A stretch of 64,000 nucleotides of DNA from NCBI GenBank assembly GCA_947500775.1, contig CANMTD010000001.1, positions 1,178,001 through 1,242,000 of the forward strand, in the 5' to 3' direction. Position numbers and translations under genes: made by a program. Position 1 is the first letter of the stretch. Each line of letters begins with the position of its first letter. The stretch is from an uncultured Paracoccaceae bacterium (lineage in GTDB: Bacteria; Pseudomonadota; Alphaproteobacteria; Rhodobacterales; Rhodobacteraceae). Of the stretch, positions 1 through 7,652 are shown piece by piece. The notes under the pieces are model-generated. The model had not been told where the DNA came from and did no database searches. It saw nothing but the letters and a program-made list of their open reading frames with translations.

Positions 1-649
1 CCGGGTCGTCGCCCAGCTGATCGCCATACCCCAGATCCGAGATGATCTGGCGGGCGAATTTGGCAAAGGCGGCCTGATCGTCCAGCGTGTCGGGAAGGTT
101 TTCAAGGGTATCGCCGGCCTGTTCCTCGATGAACCCGCGCCACAGTTCCATCACGTTCTGCGCGCCTTGCGGCAGGTCGCGCCCGGTGGCCAGATGGCGC
201 ACCAGATATCCGGCGGCGGTGGCCAGCGGCGCGTCAGCGGCGGCGCTGATCTGGGCATAGCCCTTGCGGTCGGCCTCGGCCCCGATCACCGCGTCGATAT
301 TGCCAGCGGTGCCCGGCATGGTGCGGGCGCCCACCGCTTCGCAGCGCGCGGTTTCCATCGCCTGATACAGATCGCGGGCCATTTCCCCCTGCGGGCGATA
401 GCGGTTGGCGGTCGCCGTGTCGTGATATTTACGGCGCAGCGCATAGGCGTCCGCCGTGCCGCGGGCCAGCAACACCTCATCCGTGGTCATCCGGCGGCTG
501 ACCTGAGGCAGCCGCACGGTATCCTCGGTCATGCCGGGCGGGTCGACCGAATAGGTCACTCCCAGATCGGGATCATCGGCCATGACCTTGGTCGCCTCGG
601 CCAGGGCTTTTTTGAACGGATCGGCAGGGTTGTCGGATTTCTGGGTCAT
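1..649 (-). CDS. cobT: Cobaltochelatase subunit CobT, N-terminal part (cut by window edge)
   Basis: This frame reads from an ATG at 649 to the window edge without a stop, giving about 216 residues beginning MTQKSDNPADPFKKALAEAT. The sequence matches the N-terminal region of CobT (motifs DEVLLARGTADAYALR and ARCEAVGARTMPG), the subunit that works with CobS and CobN to insert cobalt into hydrogenobyrinate a,c-diamide in aerobic cobalamin synthesis. The C-terminal metal-binding VWA-like part would lie outside the window. cobS lies about 1 kb upstream on the same strand, separated by two small predicted secreted proteins. Identification rests on recognition of the family and the cobS neighbour. 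Confidence 0.9.
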   Translation of the reverse strand, partial: MTQKSDNPADPFKKALAEATKVMADDPDLGVTYSVDPPGMTEDTVRLPQVSRRMTTDEVLLARGTADAYALRRKYHDTATANRYRPQGEMARDLYQAMETARCEAVGARTMPGTAGNIDAVIGAEADRKGYAQISAAADAPLATAAGYLVRHLATGRDLPQGAQNVMELWRGFIEEQAGDTLENLPDTLDDQAAFAKFARQIISDLGYGDQLGDDP

Positions 650-742
650 CGAATTTCTGTCGCTGTGCAAACGCTGGCACACGCTAAGGGTATTCGACGA
701 TATTGACCAGTGGCGCGGCACGAAAAACCGGCGCCTTTGGGA

Positions 743-1168
743 TCAGGTTTCGGGGGGCTTGGGCAAAAGCAACTGGTGACAGGACTGTATGCGCTGATCG
801 ATGGCGATCCGGGCCCGTTCGGCCATGCCCGCATCCAGACTGTATTGCGCATCCGCCAGCAGGGCCGCGATTTCCACCCAGCCGCCAGAATGCCAGTGGC
901 GCGCCTGCGCGGGCGGCATGCCGTAATCGACGGCTGCGGGCAGGGTGGCGTCCAGCATCATGTCGAAATTCGCCAGAACCTGTTCGGTGGCCTGAATTTC
1001 AGGGCTGTTCAGCGCCCGCTGGCGGGTGGCCAGCGCAGACAGGCGGCCCGAACATGTGGCAAAGACCTTGGCCCGTTCAGAGGGGGACCCGGGCAGGGCG
1101 GAAGCGGCACAAGTGGTCAAAATCAACAGCACCGCGCCGCGTAGGACGGATATTGCTGTGTGTGTCAT
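743..1168 (-). CDS. Hypothetical small secreted protein
   Basis: A 141-residue protein with an N-terminal hydrophobic segment (about residues 8-24, LRGAVLLILTTCAASA) that looks like a Sec signal peptide with an AxA-type cleavage site. The mature part is helical in character, with cysteines near residues 39 and 129. No family was recognised. It lies between cobT and a second small secreted protein on the same strand, so it may be co-transcribed with cobS/cobT, but nothing in it points to cobalamin synthesis. Start chosen at the first ATG (MTHTAISVL). Confidence 0.65.
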   Translation of the reverse strand: MTHTAISVLRGAVLLILTTCAASALPGSPSERAKVFATCSGRLSALATRQRALNSPEIQATEQVLANFDMMLDATLPAAVDYGMPPAQARHWHSGGWVEIAALLADAQYSLDAGMAERARIAIDQRIQSCHQLLLPKPPET

Positions 1169-1280
1169 GTAACGAGTTTATGACGGGGTGTGGGTAAGTC
1201 AAGAAAAATGTATATACAAAGACTATCTATTTGATATGTGCGTGGACTTGCTGACCGGGTAGGCAGAAATCCCTGGGGCG

Positions 1281-1676
1281 CTATTGAAATGCCTGCGTTT
1301 CGGGATGACGCGCCGCAAATTCCCCGCAAATCCGGGTCAATCGCAGGAACATGTCACGGGCTGTCGCATCGCCGTCGATCTGATAAGCCTCCAGCATATC
1401 GACCATCACCGGGTATTCGCGGGCGATTTCGCGCTCCACCCGTGCCGTATCGCCCCCGGCCAGCCGCAGGGCGACCGCGCGAAACCCGGCTGCCGCTTGC
1501 GCCGCCCAGCCATCGGGTGGTTCTGTGATCGCATAGCGGGTCTGAACGGCCTGATAGGCGCCCCAGAAGGCCGCGCATTCAGGGGCGGGAAACAGGTTTT
1601 CGGTCTGGGCGGGCGCCGGGGCGGCAGACAGAACGGTGCAGGCAAGGGCAATCGCCCCCGATGCACCGAACCGCAT
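1281..1676 (-). CDS. Hypothetical small secreted protein downstream of cobS
   Basis: A 131-residue product starting [20 protein letters not shown], with a clear signal peptide ending near APAPAQ. The start at 1676 is preferred over an in-frame upstream codon at 1727 because its ATG overlaps the cobS stop by one base (TGATG), a typical coupling arrangement, and puts the hydrophobic segment at the N terminus. Cysteines occur near the mature N terminus (PAPECAAF) and near the C terminus (LTRICGEF), possibly a disulfide. It shares with the next gene (743-1168) a size, a signal peptide and two well-spaced cysteines, but I see no strong sequence identity. Function unknown. Confidence 0.7.
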   Translation of the reverse strand: MRFGASGAIALACTVLSAAPAPAQTENLFPAPECAAFWGAYQAVQTRYAITEPPDGWAAQAAAGFRAVALRLAGGDTARVEREIAREYPVMVDMLEAYQIDGDATARDMFLRLTRICGEFAARHPETQAFQ

Positions 1677-2662
1677 CACCCCAGGCTCATGCTGACGGCG
1701 CTTTCCGGCAGTTCCTCGTCGAAACAACGCTGATAGAACTCGGCCACGGTCTGGCGCTCAAGTTCATCGCATTTGTTCAGGAACGTCAGGCGGAAGGCAT
1801 AGCCGACATCGCGGAAGATGCCCGCGTTCTGTGCCCATGCGATAACGGTCCGCGGGCTCATCACCGTGGACAGATCGCCGTTCATGAACGCGGTCCGCGT
1901 CAGATCGGCCACGGTGACCATCTGGCTGACGATCTTGCGGCCTTTTTCGGTGTTATAGACCGGGTTCTTGGACAGAACGATGTTGGTTTCGGCATCGTGG
2001 GACAGGTAGTTCAGCGTCGCCACCAGCGACCACCGGTCCATCTGGCCCTGGTTGATCTGCTGGGTGCCGTGATAAAGGCCCGTGGTGTCGCCCAGACCCA
2101 CGGTGTTGGCGGTGGCGAACAGCCGGAAATAGGGGTGGGGGGTGATCACCTCGTTCTGGTCCAGCAGCGTCAGCTTGCCGTCCACCTCCAGCACCCGCTG
2201 GATCACGAACATCACATCGGCGCGGCCCGCATCGTATTCGTCGAAGACGATGGCCGTGGGGTTGCGCAGCGCCCAGGGCAGGATGCCTTCCTGAAACTCG
2301 GTCACCTGCACGCCGTCGCGCAGCTTGATCGCATCCTTGCCGATCAGGTCGATCCGGCTGATGTGGCTGTCGAGGTTGACCCGCACGCAGGGCCAGTTCA
2401 GCCGGCTGGCCACCTGTTCGATATGGGTGGATTTGCCCGTACCGTGATAGCCTTGGATCATTACCCGGCGGTTGTGGGTGAACCCGGCCAGAATGGCCAG
2501 CGTCGTGTCGGGGTCGAATTTATAGGTGCTGTCCAGCTCGGGCACGCGGTCCGAACGGTTGGCAAAGCCCTTGACCAGCATGTCGCTATCAATGCCAAAA
2601 ACCTCGCGGACCGAGATTTCTTCGGTTGGTTTCGCTGAAATATCCATGCTGCCGTCCGCCAT
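1676..2662 (-). CDS. cobS: Cobaltochelatase AAA+ subunit CobS
   Basis: A 328-residue AAA+ ATPase. Walker A is GYHGTGKST (residues 71-79) and Walker B is [10 protein letters not shown] (about 137-146). The N-terminal segment ([20 protein letters not shown]) is typical of CobS. CobS and CobT form the ring complex that drives cobalt chelation by CobN in the aerobic B12 pathway, in the cytoplasm. Length matches the family. It leads a minus-strand unit with the two small secreted genes and cobT. In many alphaproteobacteria a J-domain gene and bolA sit directly upstream; here they are about 7 kb away, behind a pxp/TRAP block. Confidence 0.95.
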   Translation of the reverse strand: MADGSMDISAKPTEEISVREVFGIDSDMLVKGFANRSDRVPELDSTYKFDPDTTLAILAGFTHNRRVMIQGYHGTGKSTHIEQVASRLNWPCVRVNLDSHISRIDLIGKDAIKLRDGVQVTEFQEGILPWALRNPTAIVFDEYDAGRADVMFVIQRVLEVDGKLTLLDQNEVITPHPYFRLFATANTVGLGDTTGLYHGTQQINQGQMDRWSLVATLNYLSHDAETNIVLSKNPVYNTEKGRKIVSQMVTVADLTRTAFMNGDLSTVMSPRTVIAWAQNAGIFRDVGYAFRLTFLNKCDELERQTVAEFYQRCFDEELPESAVSMSLG

Positions 2663-2984
2663 CGTGTTCTGATCTCAATAAAAGGCCAATCGCCCGCCCC
2701 AAAACTCTGGAGAGTTAGTGGAACATTCCGCAGGGGGGCGCAAGGGGCGGGCGGGCAATTCTTCGTCATGGCCTGACGGGTTTTCGCCGTTTGGCCCTAT
2801 GAAACAGGCGGGTATGGGCGGATTTGACGCTGAAGGGCATGGCCAAAACCGGGTGAAATTGAAACAATGCCTACCGCTTTTGTGACAAAAGCTGAGGTGT
2901 AACAGCGTTTGGCCGCTATACATCTGGGCAACAGGATAGGGTTGCCGCAGGCGGCGCCGGGTCTGGTCGAGAAGGGAAAACAAG
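2663..2984. other. Divergent intergenic region between cobS and msrB
   Basis: About 320 bases with no convincing gene. It must carry the promoters for cobS (minus) and the exported msrB (plus). It contains a perfect 17-base odd palindrome at 2876-2892 and a GC-rich stretch at 2735-2755. The msrB ribosome-binding site is probably the GAGAAGGG purine run at 2969-2976. Confidence 0.6.
2876..2892. promoter_or_regulatory. Perfect 8+1+8 palindrome upstream of msrB
   Basis: The bases read GCTTTTGT-G-ACAAAAGC, a perfect dyad about 90 bases before the msrB start. Its size and odd centre suit binding of a dimeric regulator. The regulator is unknown, and the assignment to msrB rather than cobS rests on proximity only. 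Confidence 0.4.
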
Positions 2985-3440
2985 ATGAAACGCCGAGAGT
3001 TTCTTGCCGGAACCATTGCCGGGCTGGTCGTGACGGCCCCGTCGGCCCATGCGTTCGAAATCACGCGCAACGATGCGGAATGGCGCGCCATGCTTACCGC
3101 GCTGGAATATAAGGTGATGCGCGAGGAAGGCACCGAACGGGCCGGGTCCAGCCCTTTGGACAAACTGTATGAGGCGGGCACCTATCATTGCCGGGGCTGC
3201 GATCTGCCGCTGTACAGCTCGGACACCAAATACGACAGCGGCACCGGCTGGCCCAGTTTCTGGGAGCCGCTGCCGGGCGCCGTTGAAACCAAACCGGACC
3301 GCAAGTTTTTCATTCGCCGGACCGAGGTGCATTGCCGCCGCTGCGGCAGCCATCTGGGCCATGTCTTTAACGATGGTCCCAAGCCCACCGGCAAACGGCA
3401 TTGCCTGAACGGCGTGTCGCTGGTGTTCCGCCCGGCCTAA
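2985..3440 (+). CDS. msrB: Exported (Tat) peptide-methionine (R)-S-oxide reductase MsrB
   Basis: A 151-residue MsrB, which reduces methionine-R-sulfoxide in oxidised proteins. Zinc cysteines are C69/C72 (YHCRGC) and C117/C120 (VHCRRC), the substrate-binding segment is SGTGWPSFW, and the catalytic cysteine is C140 in KRHCLNG. The N terminus [16 protein letters not shown] has a twin-arginine RRxFL motif, a hydrophobic core and an AHA cleavage site near residue 23, so the enzyme is predicted to act in the periplasm. A second, cytosolic-type MsrB is encoded at 58377-58775. The gene stands alone and its stop interlocks with the convergent pxpA stop in the tetranucleotide CTAA. Confidence 0.93.
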   Translation: MKRREFLAGTIAGLVVTAPSAHAFEITRNDAEWRAMLTALEYKVMREEGTERAGSSPLDKLYEAGTYHCRGCDLPLYSSDTKYDSGTGWPSFWEPLPGAVETKPDRKFFIRRTEVHCRRCGSHLGHVFNDGPKPTGKRHCLNGVSLVFRPA

Positions 3441-4195
3441 AGCGATTGCACGGCGTGGCCTGCGCCGATCAGCTCGGCCTTCAGGGTACGGGCCAGCGCC
3501 AGCGCGGTCGCGCCATCGCCATGCAGGCAGATCGTATCGATCCGGCAGGGGATATGTTTGCCGCTTTCGGCGATGATCGCCCCGGCCTTCAGCATCGCTA
3601 GGATGCGCGGGGCGGCCAGATCAGGGTCGTGGATCACCGCGCCGGGCAGGCTGCGGTCGACCAGTGTGGCGTCATCATTATAGGCGCGGTCGGCAAAAAT
3701 TTCGCCCGCCCAGTCGCAATCCAGCGCCCGCACCACCTGTTCCATCGCCGTGCCCGCCAGCACCATGATCACCAGATCGGGCTGCACCTTCAGCGCGGCC
3801 TCGTAACAGACCCGCGCCATATCGGCGGATTCCGAGGCCATGTTGGCCAGCGCCCCGTGCAGTTTGAAATGGCGCACCTTGCCGCCCGCCGCCCGCGCCA
3901 TCGCCTGTGCGGCACCCAGTTGATAGGTCACCAGATGGGCCAGCTCGTCCGGGGACAGATGCATCCGCCTGCGCCCGAACCCCTGCAGATCGGCAAATCC
4001 GGGATGCGCGCCGATGCCCACGCCCTTGTCCACCGCCATCCGCATGGTGCGCGCCATCGTGTCGGGATCGCCCGCGTGAAAGCCACAGGCGATATTGGCC
4101 GAGGTGATGATCTCCATCAGGTCGGCGTCATTGCCCATTTTCCAGGGGCCGAAGCTTTCGCCGATATCCGCGTTCAGGTCGATGCGTTGGGCCAT
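3437..4195 (-). CDS. pxpA: 5-oxoprolinase subunit PxpA (LamB/YcsF family)
   Basis: A 252-residue protein beginning MAQRIDLNADIGESFGPWKM, the LamB/YcsF family signature, followed by ANIACGFHAGDP and GIGAHPGFADLQGFGRR. PxpA works with PxpB and PxpC in ATP-dependent opening of 5-oxoproline (pyroglutamate) to glutamate. It is the last gene of pxpB-pxpC-pxpA on the minus strand; its start lies one base after the pxpC stop. Length is normal for the family. The divergent TRAP transporter suggests the substrate comes from outside the cell. Confidence 0.95.
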   Translation of the reverse strand: MAQRIDLNADIGESFGPWKMGNDADLMEIITSANIACGFHAGDPDTMARTMRMAVDKGVGIGAHPGFADLQGFGRRRMHLSPDELAHLVTYQLGAAQAMARAAGGKVRHFKLHGALANMASESADMARVCYEAALKVQPDLVIMVLAGTAMEQVVRALDCDWAGEIFADRAYNDDATLVDRSLPGAVIHDPDLAAPRILAMLKAGAIIAESGKHIPCRIDTICLHGDGATALALARTLKAELIGAGHAVQSL

Positions 4196-4196
4196 G

Positions 4197-5219
4197 TCAT
4201 GTCCTTTCCAGATCGTCGCCGCAGGTCACGCCGCTGATCAGTTGGTAGCTTAGCAAATCCGAAATGTCGTGCGGGTCGCGGACACGCGGCTGCACGGCGC
4301 GGCGCAGGTCTTTCAGAACCGTCGCCTCATCGCGGATATCCGCATCCGCCTGTTCCAGCGAAATCCGTACGAACCGCAGCGTGGCCCCGATCGGGGCCTG
4401 TGCCACCCGTGGCAGGTCCTGCGGCAGCACGGTTCCGATCCGGGGGTAGCCGCCGATGGTCTGGCATTCGCCCAACAGCACATAGGGCACGCCATCGCCG
4501 GTCATCTGCACATCGCCGCTGACGATGAAATCCGACGCCAGACCGCCGGTCATGGCGCTGGCAAAGGGGGCGCCCGCGTGGTCCAGACGCACCCCTTGCC
4601 GGTTGGCCTGCGCCCCGCGCGTGAAGCCCGTGCCGAAAAAGCGCTGCGTCGTCGTGGCATCGAACAGGGCGGATTGGGGGCCGGGCATCAGCCGGATATC
4701 CCCGCCGGAAAACCTGTCCGCGGGCGGCAATGTCATGGCCGGGCTGTCCGGGGCCGGATCATCGCCCAGGGTCAGACTGCCCCCCTGTTTCAGCGGCCCC
4801 CCGATCCCGGCGGCCAGATGTGCCGACAGGCTGCCCAGCCACGGTTGTTCGGCGATACCGCCCGCACAGGTCAGATAGCCATAGCTGCCCGCCAGGGCGC
4901 CGCCGATGGTCAGCTCCTGCCCGGGGCGCAGCCTGTGGGTAGCGTTCCATGCGATGGGCGCGCTGTCGATCGTGGCCCGCATCGGCGCGCCGGTCAGGGC
5001 AAACCGCAAGGGCGCGTCACAGGTGAAGGTCCCGCCCGATCCGGCCATTTCGATGGCTGGTTGCACGCGTGGGGCGGCCAGCAGGGCCGTGGCCTCCAGC
5101 AGGGCGATCCGATCTGCGGCGCCCCCCGTCGACAACCCCTGATCCACATGGCCCGGGCGGCCCAGATCCTGAACCGTCATCGCGGGGCCTGCCCGCACAA
5201 CTGTCAGCGTCGCCGTCAT
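4197..5219 (-). CDS. pxpC: 5-oxoprolinase subunit PxpC (carboxyltransferase-like, KipA family)
   Basis: About 340 residues beginning MTATLTVVRAGPAMTVQDLG. The motifs TVQDLGRPG and GLSTGGAADRIAL near the N terminus and GGYPRIGTVLPQDLPRVAQ near the C terminus are typical of the biotin-dependent carboxylase-like PxpC/KipA family. The start at 5219 is chosen because its ATG overlaps the pxpB stop (ATGA) and because the open frame further upstream has low-complexity Arg/Gly content. It forms the 5-oxoprolinase complex with PxpA and PxpB. Confidence 0.93.
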   Translation of the reverse strand: MTATLTVVRAGPAMTVQDLGRPGHVDQGLSTGGAADRIALLEATALLAAPRVQPAIEMAGSGGTFTCDAPLRFALTGAPMRATIDSAPIAWNATHRLRPGQELTIGGALAGSYGYLTCAGGIAEQPWLGSLSAHLAAGIGGPLKQGGSLTLGDDPAPDSPAMTLPPADRFSGGDIRLMPGPQSALFDATTTQRFFGTGFTRGAQANRQGVRLDHAGAPFASAMTGGLASDFIVSGDVQMTGDGVPYVLLGECQTIGGYPRIGTVLPQDLPRVAQAPIGATLRFVRISLEQADADIRDEATVLKDLRRAVQPRVRDPHDISDLLSYQLISGVTCGDDLERT

Positions 5220-5977
5220 CCGACCACCGTGCAGTGGGCGCCGCCCAATCCGTCGGGCTGGTTTGCCGTCAATGTCTGGATTTCGCTGGCCGAAACCGGG
5301 ATCAGCCGGATCGCATCGCCCTGTTGCAGGGCGAAGGGGTCGGCCCGGCGGTCCGAAAACGGGCGAAACCCGCTTTGGCCGATGTGGCGCCAGCCGGTGG
5401 CATTGGGGTTGGTGAACAGCACCAACTGGCGCACCGCGACGATCAACGCCCCGGCGGGCACCTGCGGTGTCAGTTGCGGCTGGCGGGGCATATCCCATCG
5501 CTCGGGCAGCAGCCCGACATAGGGTTGGCCCGGCGCAAATCCGATGGCCAGCACCCGCAGGTCGGCGGTGGTCAACTCGTCCACCGCCTGTTGCGGGGTC
5601 AGACCGGCCAGGGCGGCGGCCTCGTCCAACTGCGGCCCGGTATCGCCGCCGAAGGCGACCGGGATCGACCATGTCCGGCGCACGGCGGGCATTTCGGCCT
5701 GCATCCAGTCGCGTTGTTCCAACAGGGCCGCAAGCCGCGCGTTGATCGCGGCGCGTGTGGTTGCGGCGGGATCGAACCGCACCAGAACCGAGGCCAGCGA
5801 GGTCGCGGTCTGGGTGACCCCCGGCAGATCGGCCGCCTGTATCGCGGCCTTGAACGCCTGCACAGCCCCCGTCGCCGCCGGAGAGCTGACAATCGCGAAC
5901 CGCACCAGCGCGCCATCCTGCCCGAGGGGCAGAATTTCAGCGGCAGAGGGGCAATTGGCAGGTTTCAAGCGCGGCAT
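5216..5977 (-). CDS. pxpB: 5-oxoprolinase subunit PxpB (KipI family)
   Basis: A 253-residue PxpB/KipI protein. Family signatures include the IGFAPGQPYVGLLPE segment and VPAGALIVAVRQLVLFTNPNATGWRHIG toward the C terminus. It is the first gene of the minus-strand pxpBCA operon and overlaps pxpC by four bases. The 114-base gap to the divergent dctP gene carries a perfect palindrome (6023-6035) that may coordinate both operons. Confidence 0.93.
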   Translation of the reverse strand: MPRLKPANCPSAAEILPLGQDGALVRFAIVSSPAATGAVQAFKAAIQAADLPGVTQTATSLASVLVRFDPAATTRAAINARLAALLEQRDWMQAEMPAVRRTWSIPVAFGGDTGPQLDEAAALAGLTPQQAVDELTTADLRVLAIGFAPGQPYVGLLPERWDMPRQPQLTPQVPAGALIVAVRQLVLFTNPNATGWRHIGQSGFRPFSDRRADPFALQQGDAIRLIPVSASEIQTLTANQPDGLGGAHCTVVG

Positions 5978-6022
5978 CCGATCACATCACGAAGATTCTT
6001 CTTGACCTCAATCGCAATACAA

Positions 6023-6035
6023 TGACAATTTGTCA
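6023..6035. promoter_or_regulatory. 13-base palindrome between pxpB and dctP (candidate operator)
   Basis: The bases TGACAA-T-TTGTCA form a perfect odd palindrome 45 bases upstream of pxpB and 57 upstream of dctP, in an AT-rich pocket of otherwise GC-rich DNA. The position suits an operator that switches both divergent units. The MarR-type gene at 8955 is the obvious candidate regulator, but this is inference. Confidence 0.5.
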
Positions 6036-6091
6036 ACGTTATATAAATAAATGGCCGCTTGCTTTGTCGCGGCTCAACAGGAGACCTCCAG

Positions 6092-7057
6092 ATGTTCAAA
6101 TATGCTGCCACGTTTGCCTTGGGGCTGGGATGTGTGACCCCGGTCGCCGCCGAAACCTGGGATATGCCGACGCCCTATGGCGACAGCACGTTCCACACCG
6201 TCAACATCCGCCAGTTTGCCGAAGATGTCGCCGCCGGCAGCAACGGCGCGCTGGATATCACCGTGCATTCCGCCGGGTCGCTGTTCCCGCATGGCGAGAT
6301 CAAGAATGCGGTGCGGTCGCGTCAGGTGCCGCTGGGCGAATTTTTCCTGTCCACCCTGTCGAACGAGGATCTGGCCTTTGGTATCGACAGCCAGCCTTTT
6401 GTCGCCACCAGCTATGACGATGCCGCCCGCCTGTGGGCCGCGCAGAAACCCGTGATCACCGGATTGCTGGAAAAACAGGGGCTGATGCCGTTGTTCGCGG
6501 TCCCGTGGCCGGCGCAGGGGTTGTACACCAATGGCGCGGTGGCCGATGTCGACGGGCTTTCGGGGCTGCGGTTCCGCGCCTATAACGCCGCGCTGGAAGA
6601 ATTCGCAACACTGGCCAAAGCCGCCCCCGTACAGGTCGAAGCCGCGGATATCCCGCAGGCCTTTGCCACCGGTCAGGTGCAGGCGATGATCACCTCGCCC
6701 TCGACCGGGGCCAATTCGACGGCCTGGGATTTTGTCAGCCATTACACCGCGATTGACGCCTGGGTGCCCAAGAACATCGTGGTGGTGAACAAGCGCGTGT
6801 TCGACGGTCTGGCGCCCGAGGTACAGGCCGCTGTGCTGGAGGCTGCGGCCGCCGCCGAAACCCGCGGCTGGGAAATGTCCGCGGCCGAGGCTGCCGAAAA
6901 GACCAAGGTCATGGCCGACAACGGCATGGTGATCGGCGCCCCAAGCGAGGCATTGGTGACCGGGCTGAAAGCCATCGGTGCCCAGATGCTGGACAACTGG
7001 AAATCGGGGGCCAGCGAGGATGCGCTGGCGATCCTGAACGCCTATCAGGCGCATTGA
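6092..7057 (+). CDS. dctP: TRAP transporter substrate-binding protein (DctP family)
   Basis: A 321-residue periplasmic binding protein with signal peptide MFKYAATFALGLGCVTPVAA. The motifs TVNIRQFAEDVAAGSNGALDI and GLSGLRFRAYNA fit the DctP family; the RFRAYN segment contains the arginine that usually binds the substrate carboxylate. The start at 6092 has an AGGAGA site at about 6079; an in-frame ATG at 6059 lacks one. It forms an operon with dctQ and dctM. The divergent pxpBCA operon suggests 5-oxoproline as ligand, and DctP proteins that bind pyroglutamate are known from Bordetella. Confidence 0.92.
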   Translation: MFKYAATFALGLGCVTPVAAETWDMPTPYGDSTFHTVNIRQFAEDVAAGSNGALDITVHSAGSLFPHGEIKNAVRSRQVPLGEFFLSTLSNEDLAFGIDSQPFVATSYDDAARLWAAQKPVITGLLEKQGLMPLFAVPWPAQGLYTNGAVADVDGLSGLRFRAYNAALEEFATLAKAAPVQVEAADIPQAFATGQVQAMITSPSTGANSTAWDFVSHYTAIDAWVPKNIVVVNKRVFDGLAPEVQAAVLEAAAAAETRGWEMSAAEAAEKTKVMADNGMVIGAPSEALVTGLKAIGAQMLDNWKSGASEDALAILNAYQAH

Positions 7058-7067
7058 TCCATGTTCT

Positions 7068-7094
7068 GGCCCCGGCGATCTTTGCGCCGGGGCC
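7068..7094 (+). terminator. Perfect 10-bp hairpin between dctP and dctQ
   Basis: A GC-rich stem of ten perfect pairs (GGCCCCGGCG / CGCCGGGGCC) with a seven-base loop, 11 bases after the dctP stop, followed by AATCGTTTTG. Stem-loops here are commonly partial terminators or 3'-end protectors that give more binding protein than permease. The T run is short, so leaky termination or mRNA protection is more likely than full termination. Confidence 0.6.
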
Positions 7095-7121
7095 AATCGT
7101 TTTGCCGGGGGAGGGACCGCA

Positions 7122-7649
7122 ATGCGCCGCCTTATACTTGATCGCCTGTACGGGCTGGCAGGCGGGATCGCCGCCACGGCGATCTTTGCGATCTGCCTGC
7201 TGGTGACCGCGCAGGTCAGCCTGAATATTCTGGCCCGCCTTGGCGGCCCGGCGTGGTCCTATACCATTCCATCCTATGCGGATTTCGCAGGCTATCTGTT
7301 GGCCACGGCCAGCTTTCTGGCGATGGCCTATACCCTGCGGGCGGGCACCCATATCCGCGTCAATCTGGTGATCCAGCGCCTGTCGCCCAACAGGCGCTGG
7401 GCGCTTGAACTGGTGACGCTGGCCATTGGCGCAGCACTGGCCGCCTATGCCACATGGTACGGGGCAGGGCTGGTCGGGGAAAGCTGGCACTACGGCGACA
7501 AATCCACCGGTATCGTCGCGATCCCGCTGTGGATACCGCAGGTGGCCATGGTGGCGGGGCTGGCCCTGTTGGCCGTGGCCTTTGTCGATACGCTGATCGA
7601 AAGCTTTCAGGCCAAGGCGCCGATCCTGTCAGATGTGGGGGCAGAGTAA
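7122..7649 (+). CDS. dctQ: TRAP transporter small permease (DctQ family)
   Basis: A 175-residue membrane protein with four predicted membrane segments (about residues 14-36, 52-70, 92-112 and 135-156) and the segments AMAYTLRAGTHIRVNLV and STGIVAIPLWIPQ typical of DctQ. It pairs with DctM in the inner membrane to couple uptake to the sodium gradient. A GGGGGAGGGA site precedes the ATG. It ends three bases before the dctM start. Confidence 0.9.
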   Translation: MRRLILDRLYGLAGGIAATAIFAICLLVTAQVSLNILARLGGPAWSYTIPSYADFAGYLLATASFLAMAYTLRAGTHIRVNLVIQRLSPNRRWALELVTLAIGAALAAYATWYGAGLVGESWHYGDKSTGIVAIPLWIPQVAMVAGLALLAVAFVDTLIESFQAKAPILSDVGAE

Positions 7650-7652
7650 ACC

